The position numbers were made by a program, and so were the translations under genes. DNA of 64,000 nucleotides from Clostridiales bacterium (GTDB taxonomy: Bacteria > Bacillota > Clostridia > Christensenellales > Borkfalkiaceae). The notes under the pieces were generated by a model. That model did not search any database, was not told where the DNA came from, and was given only the letters and a program-made list of their open reading frames with translations. Of the stretch, positions 1 through 7,655 are shown in pieces. Every line of letters starts with the position of its first letter. The first letter of the stretch is position 1. Where the stretch lies: contig SVHY01000002.1 in the NCBI GenBank assembly GCA_015055545.1, positions 1 to 64,000 of the forward strand, given 5' to 3'.

Positions 1-33
1 TCGGCTTTATGGATTTGGACGGGTTGGGTTATT

Positions 34-63
34 ATAATATCATAATACTGAACATTATGTCAA
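34..63 (-). promoter_or_regulatory. Leftward promoter with inverted repeat
   Basis: On the minus strand a TTGACA (58-63) is followed after 18 nt by TATTAT (34-39), pointing to a gene left of the window. The inverted repeat CATAAT-N7-ATTATG (41-59) lies inside it. It sits just upstream of the divergent HTH gene, so it may be that regulator's operator; this is inference. Confidence 0.4.
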
Positions 64-105
64 GCATTTTGTTATACTTTTTTAATATTTTTGGAGAAAA
101 TTTTT

Positions 106-927
106 ATGAGTAATTATTTATTAGAAAGACAAATTATGTTTTCAAGGAATATAGAATGTTCCCGTGAAGTTATTTTTAATTTACGGTACTTGGATATTAC
201 AGCGTATACGGGGCTGGCGGAATCGACTATGATTTCGTACGATACGAAAGCCGTTTCGCCGTATATTACGGTAGCGAAGAAAATAGCGGACATGTATTGC
301 ACGGATATTGAAAGGCTTTGCGCTGATGAAATATACTTCGATATAGAAGAAGTATTATCCTTGCAAGTAGCCTTTATTAAGCGATTGAGCGGAATAGATA
401 TAAAGCCGTATAAAGAAAAAATACTTGCCGAAATAGACAAGTATTTGAGTTTATCTAAATATGAAGTTTATAAATTGATTTCTCAAACGTTTAGAGATAT
501 TATATGCGATTTGCACCGTGACGGAAAATATGTCAAGATTGAAACGGACAATAAGATTATAGAAAATTTTACAAAGAATTTTCACGACTTACACGCTTTC
601 TCAAAAATTAACTACCGAAAGCTTGGGAAAGCGATAGATATGTCGATAGGGAACTTGACAAGATTGGCGCAAGGCAACGAGCCTATGTTGTCGGCGGTTA
701 TAAAGCTTGCCGATTTCTTTGGTGTATCTATAACGCAATTGCTTTCCGAAAATCCTCAGTTCGATTATGAGAAGATACAAAAAGAAATCGAAGGGAAAAC
801 GAGTATTGCAAATTTACCGCCTGTTATATCCGATAAAAAGATAAAGAAAGATAGAAAATTACGGATAGAATTGCTTGATAAAAGGCAGATTAGAAAATTG
901 CTTGATAACTGCTTGAAAAAAAATTGA
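106..927 (+). CDS. Regulator with two XRE-like helix-turn-helix segments
   Basis: A 273-aa cytoplasmic protein, probably a DNA-binding regulator. The ATG at 106 is chosen because GGAG lies about 8 nt upstream; a TTG at 91 is in frame but has no such site. Two HTH-like stretches are visible: a degenerate one near residues 40-75 (TGLAESTMISY) and a clearer one near residues 170-215 (YRKLGKAIDMSIGNLTRLA followed by LADFFGVSITQLL). The C-terminus is lysine-rich. It lies in AT-rich DNA, transcribed away from an unseen leftward gene, convergent with the AbiE-like pair and sharing a hairpin terminator with it. I do not recognise a named family beyond XRE/Cro-like. Its target is unknown, possibly the inverted repeat at 41-59. 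Confidence 0.7.
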   Translation: MSNYLLERQIMFSRNIECSREVIFNLRYLDITAYTGLAESTMISYDTKAVSPYITVAKKIADMYCTDIERLCADEIYFDIEEVLSLQVAFIKRLSGIDIKPYKEKILAEIDKYLSLSKYEVYKLISQTFRDIICDLHRDGKYVKIETDNKIIENFTKNFHDLHAFSKINYRKLGKAIDMSIGNLTRLAQGNEPMLSAVIKLADFFGVSITQLLSENPQFDYEKIQKEIEGKTSIANLPPVISDKKIKKDRKLRIELLDKRQIRKLLDNCLKKN

Positions 928-945
928 AGGCTAATTATTTTGTCA

Positions 946-979
946 ATATAGGGCAGACAAGATTTTGTCTGCCCTATAT
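946..979. terminator. Bidirectional hairpin terminator
   Basis: A perfect 15-bp stem (946-960 with 965-979) and a 4-nt loop lie between two converging genes. A-rich and T-rich flanks would let it serve both strands. Confidence 0.8.
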
Positions 980-982
980 TTA

Positions 983-2338
983 CTATTTTGAATTATGATT
1001 TGAATTATTATTGCGGTTGAAAGTATGGATAATCTCTTTTGTGGGAATAGTCTTTTTAATTTCGCTAATTTTTTCCAATGCATCGCTTGCTAACTTTTCG
1101 TAATATTCAATTGGTTTATTTTTACAATATTGCCCAGATGACTTAAACACACGTAGTAATTTTTCTTTGTCATCTTCGCAAAAACAAGCGAGATACTGCA
1201 TTAATTGAAAAGCATTTTTTTCTTCATCGTTAAAAATTTGTTCGCCGTAATACAACCTTTCAAAAGAAGCCCTCTTTGCACAAGCAGCTTTCGTCTTCTC
1301 AAAAACTTCTATATCGCCTAAACTTGTCAATGATTCAGGACCGCGTCCTTTCATAATATGTTCACGATGCTTTTTCTTGAAATATTCAAGTAATTCGTCA
1401 GGCGGTACATAAACCCCAGGATAATCTAATTCAAAAAGACAACTATCCACAATTTTGTGTAAAGCATTTATGGCTTCATCATAGCTACAAGGTCTTGTCA
1501 AGAGCTTTGAGGTACTATCTTCATAATCTTTACGGAAAATTTCTTTATCCATAATCTTTTGTAATAAGTCTGGAATATTTACCCCGTCTTGCGCGGAAAG
1601 ACAAGTTTTATTGCTTTTTCTGTCGGCACGAACGCTTTCAATAAGCGGAAGTAATGACGAATCGAACTCTATACGAGTTAGTAATTTTGCAATGTCGTAA
1701 ATGTGTCTAGATTGTCTCACCGTTTCATTTTGTAGAGCATAATCACAAAGCGCAAATACTTTATCGACAAAAGTTCTTTCTAAGGATTGAACTTTTATGG
1801 GAAAAGGCTCTAATCCAAATTCTTGAACAGCGTTTATATTGCCTGTTTCCATCAACCAAGTTTCAATAAAAGAATTTGCAGTTTGAATGTCATCAGGATA
1901 TGCTTTTTGAATAAAAACCATTTCAACTTTAAGATAGGGTTTAACGTCTACGGAAGAAAAGTGTATTGGATATTCAATATTATAGCAATTATAATTCCCG
2001 TGGCTGTGTTTTTCTACTTCAGCTTTATTTTCTATTTGAAATCCTAATTCTTCACAAACGCGGATTATAGATTTGTTTGCATTTCGCTTTTGACCTTGCG
2101 TGAAATGCGTACTGTCTAACGTTAAATCAATATCTTCGGAAAATCTATCTATCAATTTATAACACTTTGAAAGACTTGTTCCGCCCTTAAACAACAAACC
2201 GGGTATTTCTTCATTTAATCGTTTCAGAATTAACGTTACGTAATAATCTTTTTCGATTAAGGCAGGGGCAATATTCAAATACTCACTTGCCGCAAGGATA
2301 GCGTCTGAAAACATTTCTGGCTTTTTATGCAATTCCAT
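983..2338 (-). CDS. AbiEii/AbiGii-type nucleotidyltransferase toxin
   Basis: A 451-aa protein of the AbiEii/MenT nucleotidyltransferase-like family, the toxin half of type IV-style AbiE abortive-infection modules. The diagnostic motif is near the N-terminus: KGGTSLSK at residues 51-58, then FSEDIDL with the two acidic residues D69 and D71 expected to bind metal and nucleotide. The rest is helical and of usual length for the family. It begins inside the end of the upstream gene (14-nt overlap), so the pair is translationally coupled, antitoxin first. The known family transfers nucleotides to tRNA or other RNA targets and provides phage resistance; here that role is inferred. The region is AT-rich and next to a probable attachment site, which fits horizontal transfer. 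Confidence 0.85.
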   Translation of the reverse strand: MELHKKPEMFSDAILAASEYLNIAPALIEKDYYVTLILKRLNEEIPGLLFKGGTSLSKCYKLIDRFSEDIDLTLDSTHFTQGQKRNANKSIIRVCEELGFQIENKAEVEKHSHGNYNCYNIEYPIHFSSVDVKPYLKVEMVFIQKAYPDDIQTANSFIETWLMETGNINAVQEFGLEPFPIKVQSLERTFVDKVFALCDYALQNETVRQSRHIYDIAKLLTRIEFDSSLLPLIESVRADRKSNKTCLSAQDGVNIPDLLQKIMDKEIFRKDYEDSTSKLLTRPCSYDEAINALHKIVDSCLFELDYPGVYVPPDELLEYFKKKHREHIMKGRGPESLTSLGDIEVFEKTKAACAKRASFERLYYGEQIFNDEEKNAFQLMQYLACFCEDDKEKLLRVFKSSGQYCKNKPIEYYEKLASDALEKISEIKKTIPTKEIIHTFNRNNNSNHNSK

Positions 2339-2948
2339 TTAATATACCACTCCCGATTAGATTTTTCATAGTTTGCGCAGGAAATTTCATTGCCAAAGTC
2401 AGCAATTGCTGTTGGCTTATGTTTCTTTCTTGAATGAAATTGAGTAAACGTCTTTGAGCAAAATCATCTAGTTTTGTTTTTGTGCCTAAATCGTTAAATA
2501 ACTGTAAAACCATATATGCGCTTACGTTGTTTTTATCAATATTAAACCGTGATTTTCGTAATACAAATGTTCTACCATTAAGATTGATTTCTCGACAGCG
2601 CATTGTTTCATTATTGGTTACGATTTCAATCACGTTGGGAACTTGCGTAGTAACGGAGAAAAGATTTAATAATCTCAAACCACTGTAAATGCCATAAATA
2701 TTATTATATTCTTTCAAATATTTTTTTTCGATTACCGCATCGGCAGTAATTGTGGATAAACCAAAGAATGTTTTTTTAGGGATAAAATACACACCTTTTG
2801 AATATCTAATTAATTCGCTTGATTTTTCCAATTCATTTAACAAACGAAAAATATACGGGCGAGAATATTGAGGGAATAGATTCATTATCTCTTCCGTAAA
2901 AATCGGCTCATTTATATTAAATTTTTCCTTTATTTTATTCATTAACAT
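2325..2948 (-). CDS. AbiEi-like winged-helix antitoxin
   Basis: A 207-aa protein directly upstream of, and overlapping, the AbiEii-type toxin gene, which is the standard order in AbiE modules. The N-terminal 60 residues (TEEIMNLFPQYSRPYIFRLL, then ELIRYSKGVYFIP) form a winged-helix DNA-binding segment as in AbiEi and DUF6088 proteins. The remainder resembles the AbiEi C-terminal domain. An AGGTGA lies 4 nt before the ATG at 2948; a second ATG two codons later is also possible. In known systems the antitoxin binds inverted repeats in its own promoter, and such a repeat is present at 2976-3005, overlapping the -10 box. Confidence 0.8.
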   Translation of the reverse strand: MLMNKIKEKFNINEPIFTEEIMNLFPQYSRPYIFRLLNELEKSSELIRYSKGVYFIPKKTFFGLSTITADAVIEKKYLKEYNNIYGIYSGLRLLNLFSVTTQVPNVIEIVTNNETMRCREINLNGRTFVLRKSRFNIDKNNVSAYMVLQLFNDLGTKTKLDDFAQRRLLNFIQERNISQQQLLTLAMKFPAQTMKNLIGSGILNGIA

Positions 2949-2975
2949 TATATCACCTATATATTATATACCCAT

Positions 2976-3015
2976 TTGTAGATAAAAGTATACTACTTTC
3001 TACAATAAATGTCAA
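2976..3015 (-). promoter_or_regulatory. Promoter and inverted-repeat operator of the AbiE pair
   Basis: On the minus strand TTGACA (3010-3015) is separated by exactly 17 nt from TATACT (2987-2992). An imperfect inverted repeat, TTGTAGATAAAAGTA against TACTTTCTACAA (2976-3005), covers the -10 box and spacer. A repressor bound there would block RNA polymerase, matching the negative autoregulation known for AbiEi antitoxins. Confidence 0.75.
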
Positions 3016-3182
3016 GTATTATTTATAGATATTATAAAATTAACCAATTAAATCTTTTTGGCATTAAATAAAAGAAAAAGGCTTTTTAATATGACGAATT
3101 ATTTTTAATTTTTCGGTGTGCAGTATGGTGTTCAAACGCTGAAACCCTTATAAATAAAGGAGTTTAGCGTTTTTAGCAAGTG

Positions 3183-3205
3183 TTCAATTCCTGTCGACCG
3201 CACCA
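3183..3205 (+). other. tRNA 3'-end fragment, probable attachment site
   Basis: These 23 nt read as the T-loop, right T-stem, acceptor strand (CGACCGC), discriminator A and CCA of a tRNA. The sequence just upstream (AAGTG) cannot pair with the right T-stem (CCTGT), and no 5' half is present. The pattern is what remains when an element integrates into a tRNA 3' end. The acceptor would suit a GCGGTCG-type tRNA, possibly Leu. AT-rich AbiE DNA lies on its left and core-like DNA on its right. Confidence 0.6.
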
Positions 3206-3206
3206 A

Positions 3207-3240
3207 AAAGAAGAGCAACCCTTGTGGGTGCTCTTCTTTT
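3207..3240 (+). terminator. Terminator after the tRNA fragment
   Basis: The arms AAAAGAAGAGCA-CCC and GGG-GCTCTTCTTTT form a strong hairpin ending in T residues. It resembles the terminator that directly follows the intact tRNA-Gly at 26.3 kb, which supports reading 3183-3205 as a tRNA end. Confidence 0.75.
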
Positions 3241-3335
3241 TGGTATGATACCGATGTTCAATAGAAATCGGGCGAGACCGAAAATTTTGCCTTACGGGGT
3301 ATTGATAAACGATGATTTGAAAGACAAACAAATAA

Positions 3336-3620
3336 TTAATAATCGTTTGGTGGGGCGCAAATCCCAAAACGCGAAAACAGGAAGAAATCGATATTGTCGG
3401 TATAGCGGATAAAAATACCGCTTTATTTGCAGAGTGCAAATGGACAAACGAGAAAGTTGATGTGAACGTTTTGGAAAAGTTAATCGAAAGAAGCGAATTG
3501 TTCCCCCATAAAAACAAACACTACTACGTATTTGCCAAAACGGGCTTTACAAAAGCGTGCGAAGAGCAGGCGAAAAATTTGAGAAACGTAACTCTTGTAA
3601 AATATGCGGAAATGGTATAA
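3336..3620 (+). pseudogene. Remnant of DUF234-type ATPase C-terminus
   Basis: An open stretch without a start codon encodes about 90 residues: WWGANPKTRKQEEIDIVGIA, then ALFAECKW, KVDVNVLEKL and a stop at 3618. This matches the C-terminal DUF234 nuclease-like domain of AAA+ ATP-binding proteins common in anaerobes. The ATPase part, Walker motifs and start are missing; in-frame stops occur just upstream (3333) and the preceding DNA is the tRNA terminator. It is therefore a truncated relic, plausibly cut by integration at the tRNA end. Confidence 0.6.
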
Positions 3621-3685
3621 AGGAGAAGCATTGCAACGACTAAAAAGCTAATAGAAGAAAAAATAAAAAAGAAACCGCAATGAAC

Positions 3686-3714
3686 TTGACAATGCGACGG
3701 GTGTGTGATATAAT
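3686..3714 (+). promoter_or_regulatory. Consensus promoter
   Basis: Perfect TTGACA (3686-3691) and TATAAT (3709-3714) with 17 nt between, upstream of the 109-aa gene at 3815. Confidence 0.85.
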
Positions 3715-3750
3715 AATGCCTGTAAGGTGGTTGGCTTAATTTCTAAAATG

Positions 3751-3797
3751 ATAGGAAACTTATCTAGGGTGTTTATAGAGCTAATTTCCCTATTTTT
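3751..3797 (+). promoter_or_regulatory. Leader hairpin with T-run, possible attenuator
   Basis: The 5' leader of the next gene contains ATAGGAAACTTA (3751-3762), which can pair with TAATTTCCCTAT (3782-3793), followed by TTTTTT. The stem has a bulge on each side. A terminator-like structure between promoter and start could act as an attenuator; this is a weak inference. Confidence 0.3.
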
Positions 3798-3814
3798 TCA
3801 AAGGAGAAACGGAT

Positions 3815-4144
3815 ATGATAGGTGTTATTTTTAATCACGATATGTTTGACGACCCGTATAATCAAAACGCGGTGAAAAAAGCGTGCGCGAAATTAAATGC
3901 GTTTGCGGAAAATCTTGGCGAAAAGCTTTATTCTTCGTTTGGCGCGAGAAGGAACGATTTTGAATCGAACGTCGATGAGTACGTAGTAGTCCATTATACC
4001 TGTACTTTGTCTACGGAACAAAAGTCGGAGCTTGCAGGGATTATCAACGAATTATTGACGTTGAAAAAATCGGCGGGTATTGAAAAATCGGAAAAAGTGA
4101 TCGTGTTCGATAAAAAATCCGCAGAAGATTGTTTCGAGTTTTAA
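3815..4144 (+). CDS. Hypothetical 109-aa protein
   Basis: A small soluble protein I cannot assign. It begins MIGVIFNHDMFDDPYNQ, has no signal peptide or membrane segment, and is predicted mixed alpha/beta with a lysine-rich C-terminal half ending DCFEF. The start is supported by AAAGGAG 9 nt upstream. It has its own consensus promoter, a roughly 95-nt leader with a possible attenuator hairpin, and its own terminator, so it is monocistronic. It lies at the boundary between accessory DNA and core genes. Confidence 0.65.
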   Translation: MIGVIFNHDMFDDPYNQNAVKKACAKLNAFAENLGEKLYSSFGARRNDFESNVDEYVVVHYTCTLSTEQKSELAGIINELLTLKKSAGIEKSEKVIVFDKKSAEDCFEF

Positions 4145-4179
4145 AACGTTTCCGTCCGAGTTTGCATAAAAATTACTGT

Positions 4180-4212
4180 AAAAGGTTGTCACGTGGCAAT
4201 CTTTTATTTTTT
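4180..4212 (+). terminator. Intrinsic terminator
   Basis: The arms AAAAGGTTG and CAATCTTTT (with a G-U pair) form a hairpin followed by a T-rich tail, after the 109-aa gene. Confidence 0.7.
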
Positions 4213-4244
4213 ATTTCAAAAACATTGTGCGTGCAATCAACCGC

Positions 4245-4273
4245 TTGATTATTTTGAAAAATTGTGCTATAAT
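4245..4273 (+). promoter_or_regulatory. Promoter of holB-ricT
   Basis: TTGATT (4245-4250), 17-nt spacer, TATAAT (4268-4273), 18 nt before the holB ATG. Confidence 0.7.
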
Positions 4274-4291
4274 TATCGTTGAGGATTAACT

Positions 4292-5257
4292 ATGCAATCG
4301 TTGTTAAAGGGTACGCGCGCGTATAAACAATTAAAAGTGGACGGGGAAAAAGGGTGCTTTTCGCACGCTTATCTCGTTCTGTTTGACGACGCTCGGAATT
4401 TGCGGGGCGCGTTAAAGACGTTTGCGAAACTCTTTTTTGCTTGCGACGAGCCGTATACGCCTGCTCAAACGCGCGTTGCCGATTTAATCGATACGGAAAG
4501 CTTTTCCGATTGTTTGTTTTATCCCGCGCCGAATGAGAAGTTCGTTGTGGAAGACGCGGAACGGCTTGCGGAGGAATGTAGCTTAAAGCCTGTGGAAGGA
4601 GATAAAAAAGTGTTCGTCGTGGCGGATTTTGCGACGGCGACGGTGGCGGCGCAAAACAAGCTGTTAAAACTCTTGGAAGAACCGCCTACGGGGGTTATTT
4701 TCTTACTGGGTGCGACGACGGTGTTTCCTGTGTTAACTACCGTGCTTTCGCGCGTCAAAAAGCTGGAAATTACGCCCTTTGAAACGGAGGATATTGCGGC
4801 GTGTCTTGCCCGTCAATACGGTGATAAGTACGGCGTAGACGAGTACACGTTATGCGCGGCGGCGTCGGGCGGTTCGCTCGGCGGGGCGCAAAATACCTTG
4901 GAAGGGGGCGCGTATAAAACGTTGACGGACGATGCGTTTGCTTTGCTCTTATCCCCCTTGTATACGTTGCCGCCGCTAATCAAACGGATAGGGGAAACCA
5001 AGCGTAAAAAAGAGTTGTTTTCCTTAATGCGATTGATTATGCGCGACGGGCTTATCGTCAAAGCCAACCTGTCGAAGGAGCGGCTGTTTTTGCGGTCGGA
5101 AAGAGCGCGGATAGCGCAAATTGCGGATAGGTTTTCGCTGAACGCGTTGGTGTTCGCGCAAGAGCGGATTTTACAGGCAGAAAGGGAGAATTTTTTCAAC
5201 GCGACGTTTCCGCAATGCTTGGAAACGATGGTTGCGGATATATGCAATAAAGGATAA
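4292..5257 (+). CDS. holB: DNA polymerase III subunit delta'
   Basis: A 321-aa delta' subunit of the clamp loader, which with gamma/tau and delta loads the beta clamp during replication. The family signature KLLEEPPTGVIFLL and the sensor-like SRVKKLEI are both visible. The N-terminal part is AAA+-like but, as usual for delta', lacks a good Walker A loop, and the C-terminal collar region follows. Start ATG 4292 has GAGG 8 nt upstream. The next gene, ricT, begins 6 nt after the stop; holB-ricT synteny is widespread in Firmicutes and supports both calls. Confidence 0.9.
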   Translation: MQSLLKGTRAYKQLKVDGEKGCFSHAYLVLFDDARNLRGALKTFAKLFFACDEPYTPAQTRVADLIDTESFSDCLFYPAPNEKFVVEDAERLAEECSLKPVEGDKKVFVVADFATATVAAQNKLLKLLEEPPTGVIFLLGATTVFPVLTTVLSRVKKLEITPFETEDIAACLARQYGDKYGVDEYTLCAAASGGSLGGAQNTLEGGAYKTLTDDAFALLLSPLYTLPPLIKRIGETKRKKELFSLMRLIMRDGLIVKANLSKERLFLRSERARIAQIADRFSLNALVFAQERILQAERENFFNATFPQCLETMVADICNKG

Positions 5258-5263
5258 AAAATT

Positions 5264-6124
5264 ATGGTAAAAGTAGTAGGAATAAAATTTAAAAACGGTG
5301 GAAAACTGTATTATTTTCAGCCCAAAGACGGGGACGTGTACACGCGGAATATGCCCGTTATCGTAGAAACTTCGCGCGGGATAGAATACGCTTGGGTGGC
5401 GTATCCTGAACGGGAAGTGGAGGAAAAGGATATCGTATCGCCCTTAAAACCGATCGTGCGGATTGCGACGAAAAAGGATACGGAATTTTATCAAGCGTGC
5501 GAAGAGAAAAAACCGAAAACTATGCAAATTTGCAAGGAAAAAATCGCCGCGCACGGGTTGCAAATGAAACTCGTGGATTGCGAATACGCGTTCGACGGGA
5601 GCAAAATCGTGTTCTATTTCACGTCCGAAAACCGCGTGGATTTCAGAGAGCTCGTCAAGGATTTGGCGTCCACGTTGCATACCCGTATCGAGCTTCGGCA
5701 AGTGGGGATTCGCGACGAAACGAAGTATTTGGGCGGTATTGCGCCGTGCGGGCGGGTATGCTGTTGCGCGGGGAATATGCCCGAATTTAAAAAGGTGAGC
5801 GTGAAGATGGCGAAAGCCCAAGGTTTATCACTCAATCCCGTGAAGATAAGCGGGCTTTGCGGACGGTTGATGTGTTGTTTGGGCTATGAAATCGACCATT
5901 ACGTAGAAACGTCGAAAAAGATGCCGAAAGTGGGCTCGGAAGTGGACACGCCCGACGGGAAAGCGTTGGTGGCGTCCGTGAATATGTTGAAAATGGAAGT
6001 ACTGGTAAAGCAGGACGACGGTCGTGGGAATATCGCGTATAAAACGTTCCCGTCGTCGCAAATTAAGTTTAAGAAAGATTTCAACAACAAAGCGCACGTG
6101 GAAGATGACGACGAAGAAGAATAA
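5264..6124 (+). CDS. ricT: PSP1-domain protein RicT (YaaT)
   Basis: A 286-aa PSP1-domain protein. In Bacillus, RicT forms the Y-complex with RicA and RicF, carries iron-sulfur clusters, stimulates RNase Y processing and affects sporulation and competence. The PSP1 core is here (KLVDCEYAFDGSKIVFYFT) and the cysteine signature is intact: GRVCCCAGN, then GLCGRLMCCLGYE. The C-terminus is acidic (DDDEEE). It is co-transcribed with holB and followed by a terminator. The function is transferred from the family. Confidence 0.9.
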   Translation: MVKVVGIKFKNGGKLYYFQPKDGDVYTRNMPVIVETSRGIEYAWVAYPEREVEEKDIVSPLKPIVRIATKKDTEFYQACEEKKPKTMQICKEKIAAHGLQMKLVDCEYAFDGSKIVFYFTSENRVDFRELVKDLASTLHTRIELRQVGIRDETKYLGGIAPCGRVCCCAGNMPEFKKVSVKMAKAQGLSLNPVKISGLCGRLMCCLGYEIDHYVETSKKMPKVGSEVDTPDGKALVASVNMLKMEVLVKQDDGRGNIAYKTFPSSQIKFKKDFNNKAHVEDDDEEE

Positions 6125-6126
6125 AT

Positions 6127-6169
6127 AGCGCGTAGGGTAAAAATTTTATAATTTGCCCGCGCTTTTTAT
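6127..6169 (+). terminator. Terminator of holB-ricT
   Basis: AGCGCG...GGTAAA pairs with TTTGCCCGCGCT, followed by TTTTT. Confidence 0.75.
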
Positions 6170-6197
6170 TGCTTTTTGTCTAAAAATGATATATAAT
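6169..6197 (+). promoter_or_regulatory. Promoter of fba
   Basis: TTGCTT (6169-6174), 17 nt, TATAAT (6192-6197). The -35 box is weak, but spacing and -10 box are ideal. Confidence 0.55.
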
Positions 6198-6232
6198 AAA
6201 TTCGTAATTAATTTTTTGGAGGAACAACAATT

Positions 6233-7171
6233 ATGCCTTTGGTAACTACTACCGAAATGTTTAAGAAAGCGTATGCAGGAAAATATGCAATCGGCGCTTT
6301 CAACGTCAACAACATGGAAATGATTCAAGCCATCGTGGAGGCGGCGAACGAGGAAAAATCGCCCGTTATCTTGCAGGTGTCCGCGGGCGCGAGAAAGTAT
6401 GCGAATCCCGTGTACTTGAAACACCTCGTACAAGCTGCGGTGGAAACGAACGATATTCCTATCGCTATGCACCTTGACCACGGTGCGGATTTTGAGATTT
6501 GTAAAGCGTCTATCGACGGCGGCTTTACGTCTGTTATGATCGACGCGTCTTCTCATCCTTGGGAAGAAAATATCGCGATCACGAAAAAAGTCGTTGAATA
6601 CGCGCACGACCACGGCGTCGTCGTAGAAGCGGAACTTGGTAAGCTTGCGGGTATTGAAGACGACGTAAACGTAGACGCGGCGGACGCACAATTCACGTCC
6701 CCCGACGAAGTAGAAGAATTCACGGCAAGAACGGGTATCGACTCGCTTGCAATCGCTATCGGTACGAGCCACGGCGCGTATAAGTTCAAACCCGGTCAAG
6801 ACCCCAAATTGCGCCTTGATATCTTGGAAGAAATCGGCAAGAGATTGCCCGGTTTCCCCATCGTTTTACACGGCGCATCGTCCGTTCCGCAAGATAAAGT
6901 GGCGATTGTCAATAAATTCGGCGGTCATATGCCCGATGCAATCGGTATTCCCGAATCCGAGCTTAGAAAAGCGGCGCAAATGGCGGTTTGCAAAATCAAT
7001 ATCGACTCCGACCTTCGCGTAGCGTTCACGGCGGCGATCCGTCAACATTTCAGCGAACAACCCGGACATTTCGACCCCCGTCAATACCTTGGCGACGCGC
7101 GTGTGCTCATGAAAGAAATGGTTAGACACAAGATCGTCAACGTTTTGGGTTCGGCAGGCAAGGCGTTCTAA
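6233..7171 (+). CDS. fba: Class II fructose-bisphosphate aldolase
   Basis: A 312-aa zinc-dependent aldolase that interconverts fructose 1,6-bisphosphate with dihydroxyacetone phosphate and glyceraldehyde 3-phosphate in glycolysis and gluconeogenesis. Family landmarks are present: the N-terminal GAFNVNNMEM, the metal/substrate motif MHLDHGADF, DASSHPWEENI, EAELGKLAG, and the late VLHGASS. GGAGG lies just upstream of the ATG. The gene is monocistronic and followed by palindromic repeat DNA, then gap, so two glycolytic genes lie close together with separate promoters. Confidence 0.95.
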   Translation: MPLVTTTEMFKKAYAGKYAIGAFNVNNMEMIQAIVEAANEEKSPVILQVSAGARKYANPVYLKHLVQAAVETNDIPIAMHLDHGADFEICKASIDGGFTSVMIDASSHPWEENIAITKKVVEYAHDHGVVVEAELGKLAGIEDDVNVDAADAQFTSPDEVEEFTARTGIDSLAIAIGTSHGAYKFKPGQDPKLRLDILEEIGKRLPGFPIVLHGASSVPQDKVAIVNKFGGHMPDAIGIPESELRKAAQMAVCKINIDSDLRVAFTAAIRQHFSEQPGHFDPRQYLGDARVLMKEMVRHKIVNVLGSAGKAF

Positions 7172-7200
7172 TCGCGTACGCGTACAATATAATATAAGGA

Positions 7201-7400
7201 ATGAATTGCAAGGCGTTGTGTGCAGCATGATAATATAATAAGGGTCAAGGGACACAGTCCCTTGCGGAGTGCAGAGGCAGAGCCTTTGCATAACAAGCCC
7301 CAAGTCAAGCAACCGTAGGTTGCGCTCACCGCGTAGCGGTTATTACGCTATGGCGTAGAGAAGAAAACGGGCATAGCGTTCATTTCACGGCGTTAGTCAT
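7201..7400 (+). repeat. Palindrome-mosaic repeat, copy A
   Basis: A chain of short palindromes fills most of the gap between fba and gap: AAGGGACACAGTCCCTT, GCAGAGGCAGAGCCTTTGC, GCAACCGTAGGTTGC, CCGCGTAGCGG and ACGCTATGGCGT. Segment 7240-7301 recurs in reverse orientation at 14452-14513, and later modules recur at 52.0 and 61.9 kb. No coding sequence is visible here. Confidence 0.8.
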
Positions 7401-7517
7401 TTCACGAATAACTTTGTTTTTCATTTCATAATCAGCTAAATTAAGCCGTCGCGGATAAAACTGCGGCGGTTTTTATTTGGAAAAAAATGAAAAATAAAAA
7501 AGAATTTTCAAAAGTGT

Positions 7518-7557
7518 CGTCAAATTATTTGACGAATAAAAAAAAGTGTGGTAGAAT
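7518..7557 (+). promoter_or_regulatory. Promoter of gap with overlapping palindrome
   Basis: TTGACG (7529-7534), 17 nt, TAGAAT (7552-7557). A perfect 17-nt palindrome, CGTCAAATTATTTGACG (7518-7534), overlaps the -35 box, as expected for a repressor site. The regulator is unknown. Confidence 0.7.
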
Positions 7558-7655
7558 AGTATGCGGACAAGTAGGGGGTGTTGATTTTTCAGCGCGCTTT
7601 ATTTGCCCGAAAACGGATACAAAATAAATTTTTCATATATTGGAGGAACTCTATT

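Noticed and set aside
3224..3412. 62-codon frame after the tRNA fragment
   Set aside because: It runs through the terminator hairpin and out of frame across the DUF234 remnant. The other frame carries the recognisable protein similarity.
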